From contig JAIWND010000001.1 in the NCBI GenBank assembly GCA_025330725.1, positions 496,001-560,000 on the forward strand: a DNA stretch of 64,000 nucleotides, given 5' to 3'. The position numbers and the translations under genes were made by a program. The notes under the pieces are model-generated. The model searched no databases. It saw only the letters and a list, made by a program, of their open reading frames with translations, and was not told the DNA's origin. How positions within the stretch are numbered: position 1 is the first letter of the stretch; every line of letters starts with the position of its first letter. Shown one piece after another: positions 49,001 through 63,771 of this stretch. Origin of the DNA: Chlamydoabsidia padenii. Lineage: Eukaryota > Mucoromycota > Mucoromycetes > Mucorales > Cunninghamellaceae.

Positions 49001-50895
49001 CTACACTGGGAAGATCCTGATATTCAACATTTATTAAACAAAATATTCCAAAAGGTGTGGAAAATCAAGTATGGTAATATTCACTTGATGGCCATTCTTG
49101 CCAGTGGATTGAATCGTCATCACTCTGACTTTGGTATGCAAGTGGTTGACTCTGTTGTTGAAGAAATCCGGGTGGGACTAGAGGTAAACACTGTCATGCT
49201 TTATAATAACAACAACTAACAACGTTATACTAATATTTCAACCTCCCTCTTCTTCTTAGCATAATATATTCAAACACAATCAACGACGTATTGCCACGGT
49301 AAAGTACTTGGGTGAATTGTACAACTATCGTATGATTGATTCTCCTTTGATCTTTGATACTTTATATACCATTGTTACTCTTGGTCATGGTAAGTACATG
49401 TAAACAATATGATCTGCAAATTAATATACTCGCTTTTTTGTTGATTGAATACAGAATTCGGACGACCTTCTCGCGAACGATTTTGTCCTATGGATGCACC
49501 CAACGACTTCTTCCGTATCCGCTTATGCTGCACTTTGCTTGATACCTGTGGCATGTGCTTCGATCGAGGCAGCTCTAAAAAGAAATTGGATCACTTTTTA
49601 GTCTTTTTCCAGGCAAGTCGGCAAATGAAAACCATAGAAAAACTTTTTTGGCTTACTCTATATCTCTCTTCTTTTTTACTTTTAGATGTATATTCTAAGC
49701 AAGGCCAAACCTCCAATGGATGTCGACTTTATGGTCAGTGATACCTTTGAAATCCTTCGCCCCAAGATGCACATATTCTCAACCTATGAAGAAGCCAATG
49801 CGGAAGTGGATCTCATTCTGTTGGATCAACTGAAAACGGTGCAAAGTAAGTCAATCCCTCTCTCGATGATAACACTTGGACCAACTAGGATTGATTTTAT
49901 TTCATATAGACAAGGACGAAAAGGTGCAAGAAGATGGATTTGAAGAAAGTGATGGGTCAGATTCATCCAGCGACGAAGAAAACGAAGAAGACCGTCTTGC
50001 TGTCATGGATAAAGAAGACGAAGAAATCGAAAGTACTGACGAGGTAAATGTAACTACTAAAAGAGGAAGAAGATAAAAACTAACCCTGCTTTTCTTTTTT
50101 TCTTTTTGCTTACTAAGGCTATGGCTGTTGGAAACGAAGATGATGGAGAAGACGATGTGGTGGTCCTCAAGCGTCAACAACAACAACAAAAAGAAGAAGA
50201 TGACGACTTTGAAAAGGAATTCAGCAAAATGATCAGCGACAGTATTGAATCCCGCAAGTTTGAAAAGAAGATGAACATGCTTGATGTCCCTATTCCTATG
50301 AATCTCCGTGGTGCTCAAGGTAAATCAGGATTAAATCCAAACAAAGACTCTTCCCCTAATATCTTCTTATGATATATAGATCGACGAAGTCTCGCGGAAC
50401 AAAAAGTTCAACCAACCACTGGCAGTATGGCATTTACTCTTTTGACCAAGAAAGGAAATCGACAACAAACCAAGGTTATGCAGGTACCTGAAGATTCGGC
50501 ATTGGCAGTGACGACTCGAAGCAAACAAGAAGCTGAACGGGAAGAACACCAACATCTGAAACGATTGGTACTCAGTTATGAAGAACGTGAATTGGCCAAT
50601 GCACGTCAAGGTAAAGATAAGAAGAAGAAGAAAAAACCCCCCCCCATGAAAAGGGGGAAAGCTAACTTGAAGTTGTTGATGAATGATATAGAAGCACAAG
50701 AGGAAAACCAAAGACTACGACAAATGAAGGGCAAGAAAATCTTACACATAGGTGGTGGTGGTGGTGGTGGTGGTCAGCAATATAGCTCTCCTAGGTAAAG
50801 TAGAAAAAAAGAAAAAAGATCATTGACAAAGTTTGACAAATTTTAATTTGTGTAGTAGGGGAAGTAATCAAGACTGGCGCCAAACCTTTGAATAA
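46050..50895 (+). CDS. UPF2: Nonsense-mediated decay factor UPF2 (NMD2)
   Basis: 18 exons: 46050..46107, 46181..46395, 46479..46880, 46956..47350, 47410..47518, 47584..47912, 47996..48158, 48214..48324, 48387..48452, 48523..48708, 48791..49183, 49260..49389, 49455..49612, 49686..49845, 49910..50043, 50118..50319, 50380..50794, 50856..50895; 1221 residues. UPF2 bridges UPF3 and UPF1 in cytoplasmic mRNA surveillance. Three MIF4G domains are visible (about residues 30-250, 515-715 and 718-925), then an acidic stretch and the UPF1-binding segment (GSMAFTLLTKKGNRQQT). A KKKKKKPPP run and a Gly run (GGT repeat, about 50751-50775) follow. The intron after 49612 starts GCAAGT. The last intron was chosen because it yields a DWRQTFE ending; reading through gives SSPR and a stop. 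Confidence 0.95.
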
Positions 50896-51673
50896 ATGTG
50901 GGGACTTTCTACCTGGTATCAACTCTCTCTCTCTCTTCTTTTGGATGGACTTTGTGGGGCATTGACTTCCTCTCTTTTTAGCCTGGATTTACACAATAGA
51001 AAACAACCTTCTCCCACTTTTAGTTTTATTATAGCTTATCACAATGCATCGGATTCATTCCCCGACTTTAAATGAAACCAATAATGTTTAACTTAATAAA
51101 AGATTAGTCTCTGTATCTCTCTCCTTTTGACTTTATTTGTGTATGTGTAGTGGGATAATGATAAAGAGGGTCTACAGGGATGACACCAAAAATGGCACAC
51201 GTGCAGAATTTGGAGCTTCATTGGCAAAAGAGGATCGACGCCGTCGGGATTTAAATTCCATCTGACAGGACGGGATAGGCTTGGATGGAACTTTATCTAA
51301 GACCTGAACCCTAAACGCCAACACTGAATAATCATTGGTCATGTCGACACTATCCCTTTTATTTTTCCCTTTTTTAAAGAATCGACCTTGTATTGGTAGG
51401 ACGAAAAGATCAGGGACCGGAGTTGTCATCCCACAGTTATTGGTAATACAAGAAGGGGCCCACCCAAGACAGAAAAAGTCGATCCCTTTTTTGCGACACT
51501 CCGACACACTTTTCCCGAGTAAAAAAAAAAAAAAAAACACACAACGCCCCCCCACCATCATCATTTATTAAAAACCAATAAGGACAAAGAGTTTTATTTT
51601 TTTATTTTTATTATAGCATTAATACATAAGGGTCTATATATATATATACAGGGGAGGAGGAGGGTAAAACTAT
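50896..51673. other. Intergenic, convergent 3' ends
   Basis: Between UPF2 and the zinc-finger gene. Contains an isolated CGGGATTTAAATT element near 51245, an A run at 51521-51537 and AT-rich 3' sequence. Minus-strand open frames here are short and unassignable. Confidence 0.55.
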
Positions 51674-52593
51674 CTATCCAAAGGTACTAACAATATTGGC
51701 CAATTGAAGTAGATCTGAATCATCTTCGGGTTTCTTGGTTGTGGTAGGTGGAGTGTTGGTGGATGGATGGTGGGAATCATTGTTTAATCGGGTAGCATTT
51801 ATCTGATGCCGATGTTGATAATTCATAGATGGTGGAGATTGACATACAAAGGAGATGGTAGGTGTAGATGATGACCGAGGTTTATGAAGAAGATGAGGAA
51901 GTGGATGATGAGGCCATGATGTGACGGAAGGTTGTTGTTGCTGATAAGTGGGTATCCTATAAGGTTGATAGCGATGTTGTATAGATGTTGTAAGACAAGC
52001 TTGGTGTAATGATCGCAAGTTGTGTTCTTTGCTATCAGTTCGAATATGTTTATGTCGATGGAGTTGAGGTAATAATTTCCTTTCTGGTGGAATTCCCAGT
52101 GATGGTGGTGATGGTGTATGATGGTGAAGTGATGATGGTAATGGTTGATGATGTTGAGGGGGGTATTGTTGGTGGTGATGGTGATAAGGATGTCGTCTTG
52201 ATTTGGAAGACATATGTGTTCGATAATGTTGCATCATGTTATCTTGACGTGAGAATCGGGAAGGGCAACCAGGGTATAAGCAGTTAAAGTTCTTTTCCCC
52301 TGTGTGTATTCTATTATGTCGAGCAAGATGACCACTAAAAAGGTATATAAACCTGAAAGTTAGTTACCCCCCTTTTCTTTTTCTTTTCTTTCTTTCTTTT
52401 ACCTTGTTGTAAAGCTCTTTTTACATCCAGGTTCAGTACAGTGATACCGTCTACGATTAGAATTTGATTGGTTTGTTTGTTGTTGTTGTTGTTGTTGTTC
52501 TTGAGGAGTGACAACAGGGCATGATGCATCATTCAGTAAACTGATCTGTCTACCATGGGCATCCTTCACAGAAAGAGCAGGTTCAGCTGACAT
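51674..52593 (-). CDS. C2H2 zinc-finger transcription factor (NRG1/FlbC type)
   Basis: Exons 52593..52403 and 52334..51674; 283 residues. Two adjacent C2H2 fingers at about residues 50-105: YHCTEPGCKKSFTTSGHLAR... and FNCLYPGCPSRFSRQDNMMQH..., joined by the HTGEK linker. The SGHLARHNRIHTGEK and RQDN...HYRTH helices match NRG1, RGM1 and FlbC factors, which bind CCCT-like sites and control carbon repression, filamentation or sporulation. The fingers are split by the intron, and the rest is His/Gln/Pro/Ser-rich, including a polyGln run from a CAA repeat. Target genes cannot be told from sequence. Confidence 0.88.
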
Positions 52594-52625
52594 ATAAGTG
52601 AGTGAATGTTTTGGTGTTATAATTT

Positions 52626-52658
<33 letters not shown>

Positions 52659-53453
52659 AAGCGAAAGAGAAGCAATCAAAAGGGCGGAGCTGAAATCCCT
52701 CTTTTATCTTTGAAAAAGGGAACTAAATCTGATTCTTTGTGTAGCCTTGGCTATGATTATTGAATGTGTGTCTATCATAGGGTTCTCTGTACCATACATA
52801 TTTATTCATATTTGTATACAACGTATATCATAGTAACACCATCTACTTTTTTCCCCACATTCAATCTCGTCAAACTTTAAAAAGAAACCTATGTATCATT
52901 ACAGCTACTGTTTTTTTTATTGCTCAGCCGACAAAGAGACTATAAGAGAAGAAAAAAAGGAGACAAATGATGCAGTGGGATGAAGTTGCACCCAATCTGA
53001 CGGACTGTCTGTGCACCCCCTCCTACTTGAACGATCCTTACCCCCTAGTTGTATGATTGGAAGAAAAAATGAGAGGGAGATGGTTCACTTACCTTTATTG
53101 GGTAGGTCATAAAAGCAATATAATTGTCGCATAGTCTATTTAAGAAATAAACCATGCCCTTAGCCCTGACTGAATTCAAGTAAATGGATCTTCAATATGC
53201 CTGCCAAATTTTAAAATCCCGATACTAAAGTGAAGTGTTGTTCGCTTTTCCTTCCAGATCATCATTCCCTATAATTAGTATCAGTCAATCAGCTTAAATT
53301 ACTACTACTGCTCGCCACTTGAACTTTTTTCAATCAAGACTCACCTCTAAGTCAAGATTAGGAAAAAATATGTGCAAGGAAAAAAGAAAAAAGCACAATG
53401 ACCAATCAGCATCAATCGTGATTTGAAATTCACCTCTGCGCCTGCCGGTGACG

Positions 53454-53497
<44 letters not shown>

Positions 53498-53573
53498 CAA
53501 ATAGTCTCCACTTTTTCTTTCTCTTTTTCATCTTTTTCCTCAATTCGTACATTACATCTTATCTTTTACAGCA
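52594..53573. promoter_or_regulatory. Divergent zinc-finger gene / RAB5 upstream region
   Basis: 980 bp. It holds A runs (52624-52648; 53454-53496), GGAGCTGAAATCCC at about 52686, a TTTTAAAATCCCG element at about 53208-53221 and GATTTGAAATTC at about 53420. No gene was seen. Confidence 0.45.
53454..53496 (+). repeat. Homopolymer A tract, 43 nt, near the RAB5 promoter
   Basis: Ends 77 bp before the RAB5 ATG, upstream of a pyrimidine-rich leader. Such poly(dA) tracts disfavour nucleosomes. Confidence 0.9.
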
Positions 53574-54878
53574 ATGACGACACAAGGCAAAACATACCAA
53601 TTCAAACTTGTTTTATTAGGTAAACTGGATATAAAGTGGAACTGGGTAGACAACTAAGGGGCCTTGGTGGACTTTGTCTAGATGATATCTAATTTTCTTT
53701 TTATATCAAATAGGAGAATCGGCGGTGGGTAAGTCAAGGTAAGTAACAAGACCTATTCAACCAACTTGATAACTCACTTCCTTTTTTTTTTTTTATTTAG
53801 TTTGGTAACTCGATTTGTAAAGGACCATTTTGATGAATACAGAGAAAGCACTATTGGAGGTAACTAAAAGTGAAATTACCTTACTAAAGACATCCTCCTA
53901 ATTTTTTTATTTATTCTTTTTGTGACATATAGCTGCCTTCCTTGCACAAACGATCTCTTTGGACGATAACACTACAGTCAAGTTCGAAATCTGGTAAGTA
54001 AGAAAGCAACATACTATCAACATAGAAAAGTTCGGATGTTAACATCTTTGGGTCTTTTTATTTTATTTTATTAATGTCAGGGATACTGCTGGACAAGAAC
54101 GCTACAAGGTAAATAAAGAACATACACATACAAACATACGATTTAACTTTTGACTTGATTTATTATCTAGAGTCTGGCACCAATGTATTACCGAGGTGCT
54201 AATTGTGCGGTTATAGTGTACGATATCACACAAACGGTAAGACAACCTCTCCAAGTACAAATGAATACATGGATCTAACCTAGTCAAACTCTTTTATAGT
54301 CTTCCTTGGACAAGGCCAAGTCATGGGTCGATGAATTACAACGTCAAGCAGATCCTGATATTGTCATTGCTCTTGCTGGGAATAAAACCGATCTTGAAGC
54401 TCGTCGTGCTATCGATACAAAGGTAAATCAAAAATGGAAATAAGGGATCTACCTCTACTAATACTCATCCTCCCTCCTTTTTTTTTTTTTTTAATAGACG
54501 GCTCAAGAATATGCTGATGAAGCTGGTTTGTTATTCTTCGAAACATCTGCCAAAACAGCTCACAATGTCACCGAACTCTTTACAGCCATTGGTAAGTTTA
54601 TACTTGAATAAATTTGTGGGATAAATGTTAATCATCCTCTCTCTATCCTTATTCTTTGTCTATTTAGCCAAACGTATGCCTCTCGAACAACTGGCCAATA
54701 ATCCCCGTGGTAGACGTGGCCTAAACACTCGCGATCAGGTGGATTTAGATCGTGCCAATGGACCTGCTTCTGATGGCTGTGCTTGTAAGTCAAAAAAAGA
54801 ATTTATTTGTTTATGTTGTCTTGTTTTGTTTACTAACTTTCTTTGTTGTTGTTATTGTTATTGTTGTCATTAGGTTGA
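53574..54878 (+). CDS. RAB5: RAB5-type small GTPase (YPT5/VPS21)
   Basis: Ten exons: 53574..53619, 53714..53738, 53801..53859, 53933..53993, 54081..54108, 54171..54236, 54300..54422, 54498..54591, 54668..54784, 54874..54878; 207 residues. Early-endosome GTPase controlling homotypic fusion. P-loop GESAVGKS is split over two introns. Switch [34 protein letters not shown] and ETSAK identify the RAB5 subfamily. The C-terminus CAC is a geranylgeranylation signal, and its last Cys codon is completed only after splicing to a final coding exon of 5 nt. Retaining that last intron would replace the end with a Cys-rich hydrophobic tail. Confidence 0.95.
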
Positions 54879-55136
54879 AAGAATCCATTCTCCTATTCCC
54901 GCTCTTACAACAATTACATCCTTGGCCTTCCCCAGCAATATAGTATATCCACACCCACTCACCCACCCACTCTCTTTTTAGTATTATTATTATTCCTTCT
55001 CTTCCCCCCCTTTTTTTTTATACATGCATACTATTACTGCCCGTTTACTTTTATCTTCCATTTCTTCTTCTTGTTACCTATTTTACAAATAAAGGACTTT
55101 TTGATATGATATAAAATTAAACAAATTAACAAAACA

Positions 55137-55322
55137 TTGGGCAAGGATCATGCAGATGACATCTATCCAAATTTGCCACAGATGGATCCAGGATACATGT
55201 GCTTTGATGCCAAAGTAAAAAGACAGGGTACATCGAATCCAGGGGTACCATTGATTAAAACACCGCACAAGCAATTCCTTCTATCCCAAATGCTTGTAGA
55301 CAATAAATCACTAAACGATTAA
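55137..55322 (+). other. Orphan open frame, 61 codons, no clear ATG
   Basis: Reads MDPGYMCFDAKVKRQG in its middle and SQMLVDNKSLND at its end, with balanced composition that looks more protein-like than its surroundings. It begins at a TTG, lies after the RAB5 polyadenylation signal and matches nothing I know. It could be the remnant of a gene or element. Confidence 0.25.
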
Positions 55323-55783
55323 TAAATAGTATTGGTGTATACATAATGATTAGCTTTATTAACTGTAAACATTTTATATTCTACCAATTAAAGCTGTCTA
55401 TACTATTATAGTTGTCTATACTGTTAATAAATTTCTATTACTATTGTACTGAAACACATCCATTTGTTTCTTGATTTGTTACATTGTCCATCATAAAGTC
55501 ATAATTATCTCATGAAGTCTCATAATGCTCTTTTCCACGGCAGAGAATCATCGTGTTGTTGAGTTCCATGATGTAAAGAGTAGATTGGTACAAGATCGTC
55601 GTTAGTATAACTATGAAGATAAAAAAAAAGTGGAGACGATTTAGTTGCGGGTGTTGTCTACAGCAGTTCTAACTTACTGAAGAAGGAGAGCAATCAAAAG
55701 AGTGCATGAATCAAAGATAGGAGGAAAGGAAGAGAAGGAAGGGTAAAAAAAAACACCCAAAGAAAAAAAGTAGTGGGCTTTTT

Positions 55784-55794
55784 CGGGATTTGAA
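55784..55794 (-). promoter_or_regulatory. CCCG-type element with no assigned gene
   Basis: Reads TTCAAATCCCG on the minus strand, so it points at 55.78-55.45 kb, where a pyrimidine leader and a donor/acceptor pair exist but no good frame. Confidence 0.35.
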
Positions 55795-55973
55795 TATTTT
55801 TCGGGACAATTCCTGCACGTTATTATAGTGGCAAAGTAGCACATTTTTTTATTACAAAGATATAGTGGGGGGAGTAGGGTGAGGAGGGTATGGGATAAGA
55901 CTAAAATAAAAGAGAGATAAAAATAATAATAGTAACAGTAAATAACATTAGAGGAGATCAGTACTAAGAAGTT

Positions 55974-58900
55974 CTATATATAAGATCTTGGTTTTTCGTG
56001 TCTATCGGCTTGTCGCTTCACCAAGTAATTCAGTTTGTCCATGACTTCTTCCAGTTTTGCTTTACGTTCCATCAAGGCCAAATGTTTTTGAATGGGAGGG
56101 TTTTCCTTGGCGAATTGTTGAATTTGTTGTCGGTTCATTTGATACACCAGGCGATCATCCACTTCACGAGGGAACTGGAAGAAGAATTCATTCAATAACT
56201 CCACCTGAATAAACATAACAGCCTACCCACAAAAAAAAAAAAAAAAAAAAAAAAAAACATAATCAGTATTTTTTTTTTCTTCCAAATCCATGATCCCCTC
56301 CCCCTTATTCTTACCGTATAAGTGAGTTTTTCAGCAACCACATTTAAAAAGGCTTCAGGACAATATTGCTTGTTTTCGGAAGACTTGCATTGACGACTTT
56401 TGAGTGCTGCAATTCGATACTTGAGGATCATGGAGCGATCACGTAAAAACAATACTTCTTTGGCCTTTTCCACAAGTCGAGGGTTGTAAAAGGGTTTCAC
56501 ATCGTCGTCGTCGCTGTTTACAACCAGTTCTTCGGTCGAACCATTTCCTTCTTCTGCCAATTGTTGTATACGGTCCTGGCGCCGAGTATCTTCCCGATCA
56601 GAGTCCAAAACATGTCGAATGGCTGCCTTGAGTTTTGATTTGCCCACAGACTTTCTGATTCTATTCACCTCTTCGTCGCACAGTTCGAGTTCCTTTTCCA
56701 AATTGACGACCGATCGTTTTACCCCGTCAGTCCATTCAGCATCAGTGATTTCAACCTATATATATAAAAAAAAAAAGAATTTAGTACAGGAGTTTAAAGT
56801 AGTGATAGTATTTTTTCCAAGAGTCTTACTTCATATTTGTATGGCTTGATGGTGTTTTCCACTTGGTCACTTGTTGTCAGGAATTTCGATCGTAGAATTT
56901 CATTGGTGAAGCTTAAGATCTGTTTTCTTGTCTTGGGATGATAGAAGAATTGATCCGCATTGGCCAAACGTTCCATGTTACCCATCAAGACATCCACCAC
57001 CAATTGAGTTGTTGATCGTCCGACACCACTTTTCGTCAATGCTGCCGATGCCAAGTCGATCTTGTAAAGCCAATAGATATCGTCAGGAGAAGCCTTGTTG
57101 AGATCAGCAATCTTGCCATCCGACCAGTAGTGTTCCGCACAGATATCCAAGACACGTTGTTCCAGCATACTTCGTACTTCATTTCGCACCTGCGGTTTCC
57201 CAAATCGATTGGCAAAATCCTTAAAGTTGTGTTTGAGGCCATCCATTGTTTCCGCCATGTAAGATTCCGCCGTCACTCGTCGATCGTTGTATTGCACCTT
57301 AAATTGATATCTTGTTTCTTCTAATTCACGTTGTACCGCATCGACAATACTATAGAGAGACCGACCCATGCTTTGTTCCAATACATTCATCAGCTTTTGT
57401 CGTAAAGTTGCTGTTCCTACTTGAATATCCCGCTGGTTGTATACGTGATGGTGATGGAAGAAGGAGGCTTCATTCTTGATTAGGGCGTTTGTCATGTTGC
57501 TGCCATCACGGTGGTCCGGGGATTTACATACCACACCAATATATCCCAAATGTAAAGGATAGTCACCATTTCGTAAAATTGCTGTACCCATTTCAGGAGG
57601 AACCAAATCCATTTTTGTGATCACACCAATCGTTCGAAGGCCAAGAGGGTCAAATTTACGACTTGCACGTAATGCTGGAGAGTTGGCTAAATCCACATTA
57701 GCTGCACACACAGCCAAAATGATATTAGGTTCCCGGATATACTTTTCACATAGTTCTTCAATCTTGGTTTTGAGCATTTGAGGTTGATTTCGATTGGCGA
57801 TTTGAATATAACCAGGAAGATCAATGAGGGTCAAATCAGGCACGTTGGGTGAGTAGATCCGTAATTCGATAGGTTCGTCAGATACGCATTCTTCTTCAGT
57901 TACCGCCATGTTCATGTCCAGTAATGTTTTCTGGACCTTGTTAAAATCGTGCATCTTGCCCAATCCTAATTGAGGGAATTCACCGTATTCTTCATCTTGA
58001 CCAGGGGTATGGACCAGGGTCAATTCAATAGGTCGTCGAGTCACCATATTAGTTCCTCTACACACATCAAATAAAAAACACAGAGTTAGCCCTAATTATA
58101 AATAAACAATATAACCTAGTTGACAACTTACTTTGGTAAGAATTCATGACCCACAATTGCTTCTAGTACCGAGCTTTTGCCAGAGCTTTGAGACCCCACC
58201 ACCACAATACTTGGGAGTTTCAAGGTTTCGTTGTGATCAATAGACAAGAGGATACTTCGAATTTCGATCAATTTCTTGGTGAGCATCATTAGCTGTTCAT
58301 CGTTGGCTGAGATCGTATGTCCTTTGTTCCTGGTCTTCTTCTTGGTTGCTGCGCTATCATCGTCTTCATCCGTTGCCAGTGTCGCAGCCAATAGTGCAGC
58401 CGCAACTGCTGTTGTTCCATCATCATTACCACCACCACCACCACCACCGCTCTTATTATCTTGATGATTCTTTTCGCCATTGTTGTTCGTTTCAGGTTTT
58501 TCGGTCGATAGAGTATGGTTGGTAGAATGTTGTTCACCTGTACTGTTGTTGATGCTGGCCAAAAAGTCCTTGACAGCTGATGGCACCCGTAAATGGAATT
58601 CCGGGATAGAGATATCGAGTCCATCGGCCTGTTCTTGGACCACCTTGAGTAGTTTCTGGGCTTCCGAGATACCTTCATAAAACAATGCACTTCCTTTATC
58701 AGTCCACTCTAAATAGAGTAATGTAATAAAAAATAAGTTGGGTTAACGACAAGGCAAATGAGTCTGTGTGTATATAGCTTTTTTTTTTTTTTACCTGTGA
58801 GTTTGTTGTTGGCAACAGTAACACCAGCAACGGTTGTTCCAGCAATAAAGGCCGGGAAACGGAAGGCTGTGAGAGTGATACGTGGAATGGAGGAGAAGCC

Positions 58901-59173
58901 AATAGACCGGATTTGGTTGTTTAATATCAAAGCCGATGGAGTCGCAATAGAGAAGGAGCGTACACGAGATGATGAGTGTAATAAGGAAGGAATATGGCTA
59001 GTTACTGTTTGTTGTTGTTGTCCATGAGGTTGAGTGAGATGGTAAGCTGCCTTGGACTGAAGTTGAGAATGCGCAATGGTTGTTGTACGGTGTGAAGATA
59101 AACCCACCAGTTGACGAGTGCCATTCGACTTGGCAAGAGACCTAATAGGCTTTTGTAGTATTTGACTAATCAT
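55974..59173 (-). CDS. MGM1: Mitochondrial dynamin-like GTPase MGM1/OPA1
   Basis: Exons 59173..58795, 58708..58132, 58057..56830, 56755..56315, 56222..55974; 957 residues. It fuses inner membranes and shapes cristae. The N-terminus ([18 protein letters not shown]) is a basic presequence. A hydrophobic segment at about 110-127 ([18 protein letters not shown]) would be the inner-membrane anchor or rhomboid-cleaved region. A variable linker with a Gly run (about 58430-58450) precedes the GTPase. G1 is [10 protein letters not shown], split from the next exon at [19 protein letters not shown] and TKMDLV follow. The dynamin stalk and C-terminal effector domain follow, ending [14 protein letters not shown]. 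An in-frame ATG at 59242 would add 23 non-basic residues and is less likely. Confidence 0.95.
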
Positions 59174-59594
59174 GGCATTAATTTGCACAAGAGGAGACAA
59201 CAATGGGAAAGAGAAAGGAAAGATAAAAAAGGTTGAAAACATGGAATTGAAAAGCGGGATTTAAAAATAAGAGCTGTTTCAAAAAAGGACGGCATGGAGG
59301 CATGACACACTGGATTTTCTTTACTTGTATGATTTTATTGTTATATGGATGTACTGTTAGTATCATTGAAAAAGCACATTATGTTGAGGATCATCACTCA
59401 CAACATATCATGTCGATCCTTTTCCTTTACACATACTCTTAAAGGGGCTTTTCTGGGTACCTAAAAAATGAGCCAATGGGAGGACACAAGTCACAGGAAA
59501 AGGGAGACACATAAATCTTTTTTTTTTTTTTTTTTTTTCTGCGGCTCAATACAATTTTTTCTTCCTTCTTCCCTGCTTATACAAATTATCAACT
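59174..59594. promoter_or_regulatory. Divergent MGM1/PRP43 promoter region
   Basis: 421 bp. A GCGGGATTTAAAA element (59254-59266) serves MGM1. On the PRP43 side there is a T run (59517-59539), CTGCGGCTCAATAC and a CTTCC leader. Confidence 0.5.
59254..59266 (-). promoter_or_regulatory. CCCGC-type element upstream of MGM1
   Basis: Reads TTTTAAATCCCGC in gene sense, 81 bp before the ATG. Confidence 0.5.
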
Positions 59595-62136
<2,542 letters not shown>

Positions 62137-62478
62137 ATGACCTCCCACACACACCTCATTAGTTTAGTACACTCATACACCTTCATCTTCCCCATAGTTT
62201 AGATTAAACCTCATTATAATCACTTGTTTTTGATAATAAAACCATTCATTTTAAACATACGTATATTAGACACACCTGTCAAATAATGAGGATCAAGTCC
62301 GCCACACGGCGGAATTTGAAAATATCTGCAGTGCCACTTTTCGAAAGGGGCTGTCGGTGTTTAAATAACGCGCGGAGCAGGTCTTTTTTTTGTCTCCCAC
62401 TCAATTTTGGTTGCTTCTTTCTTTTCTTTTTCTTTTCATCACTTTTATACATTCCCAAATCTCATTCTTTAATTAAAC
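62137..62478. promoter_or_regulatory. Intergenic / RhoGDI promoter
   Basis: The PRP43 3' end has an AATAAA at about 62235. The GCGGAATTTGAAA element (62309-62321) lies 158 bp upstream of the RhoGDI ATG, followed by a second GCGCGGAGC and a pyrimidine-rich leader. No gene was seen. Confidence 0.5.
62309..62321 (-). promoter_or_regulatory. CCCGC-like element upstream of RhoGDI
   Basis: GCGGAATTTGAAA on the plus strand, in reverse of the usual orientation relative to the gene. Confidence 0.4.
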
Positions 62479-62911
62479 ATGGCTGACCATCACGATGAAG
62501 ACCTCTTGCCTTCCCAAACTGCTGGCTATACTCCCGGACAAAAGAAATCTTTGGCCGAATACAACAACTTGGACGCTCAAGATGAATCCTTGAAGAAATG
62601 GAAGGAATCTCTCGGTTTGGGTAACACCACTGCTGGTAAGTGAAAAATGAAACAAGATGAACAAAAGATGATGAGCATATGATAAAAGATACTAACTATG
62701 TGGTTTCTCCCCTTTGGTTTATTTATAGTGCCTGCCCCTACTGATGACCCTCGTAGAGTAAGTACTTTATACATATAAAAAGACGTCAAATCTTGTTTAC
62801 GTGGAATTACTCACTGATGGTTATTTTTAGGTTGTGGTTGAACAAATCGCTTTGGAAGTGGAGAACCGTGACGACGTGGTGATTGATTTATCCACGCCAA
62901 GTAAGTCGATG

Positions 62912-62944
<33 letters not shown>

Positions 62945-63645
62945 GACAGAACCTTGTGGATTTATACCTTTTTTGGCATAAGCGATACTCACTCTTATTT
63001 GATCATTATAGATGCTTTGGAAAAGGCCAAGTCTACACCCTTCACCATCAAGGAAGGCGTGGAATACCGTATGAAGGTCAAATTCAGGTAATATAATCTC
63101 CCCCGCCCTCTCTCTCTCTATTCTTCATCCTTTTACTTTGTTCTTTATTCTTCTTTGAACGATTGGGGTTGCTTCTTTGTACAACACAAAGGGGTGTCCC
63201 AGCCCGTTCCCCTTTCAACTACCCCCCCTCTCCTTCTCCTCTTCTCCTTTTATATTCAAATTATTTGTTTTTGCCTTAATTGGATACTGACCCTTATTCT
63301 TTTTGTCTTTGTAGAGTCCAACATGATGTCGTATCTGGTTTGAAATACTTGCAGGTGGTCAAGCGTCATGGTGTACGAGGTAAGGGAAAAAAACAGGCCC
63401 TCATCAAGCGGGTACTGAATGTGAACATGTTTAAACCCCGTCTCTTTTTTTATTTATTTATATATGTATGTAGTTGACAAGACTGAAGAAATGATTGGAA
63501 GCTATGGTCCTCAACCCAACTGCTATGAAAAGAAGTTCCAATTGGAAGAAGCTCCTTCTGGTATGCTCGCCCGTGGTCACTACGAAGCAAAGGTATATAA
63601 AAAAAGATACACCTATACTAAAATGAATGGATCAGGTATACTAAT

Positions 63646-63689
<44 letters not shown>

Positions 63690-63771
63690 CCCTTAGAGCA
63701 AATTTGTGGACGATGACAATGTGACCCATATGGAATGGTCCTGGACTTTTGACATCAAGAAGGATTGGTAG
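62479..63771 (+). CDS. RDI1: Rho GDP-dissociation inhibitor
   Basis: Seven exons: 62479..62635, 62729..62757, 62831..62900, 63012..63087, 63315..63379, 63474..63592, 63697..63771; 196 residues. It extracts prenylated Rho GTPases from membranes and keeps them GDP-bound in the cytosol. The regulatory arm ([20 protein letters not shown]) and immunoglobulin-like domain are intact: [54 protein letters not shown] and a [11 protein letters not shown] end. Two introns carry runs of 32 A and 37 T. Confidence 0.97.
62912..62943 (+). repeat. Homopolymer A tract, 32 nt, in a RhoGDI intron
   Basis: Starts 11 bases after the GTAAGT donor. Confidence 0.9.
63650..63686 (+). repeat. Homopolymer T tract, 37 nt, in the last RhoGDI intron
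   Basis: Ends ten bases before the acceptor, acting as polypyrimidine tract. Confidence 0.9.

Larger units (their letters stand above)
54879..55973. other. Intergenic between RAB5 and MGM1 3' ends
   Basis: Contains the RAB5 3' UTR with an AATAAA near 55089 and an open frame without a proper start at 55137-55322. A CGGGATTTGAA element lies at 55784, with a possible short minus-strand spliced transcript below it (donor GTAAGT ending near 55677; acceptor near 55610). No confirmed gene. Confidence 0.5.
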
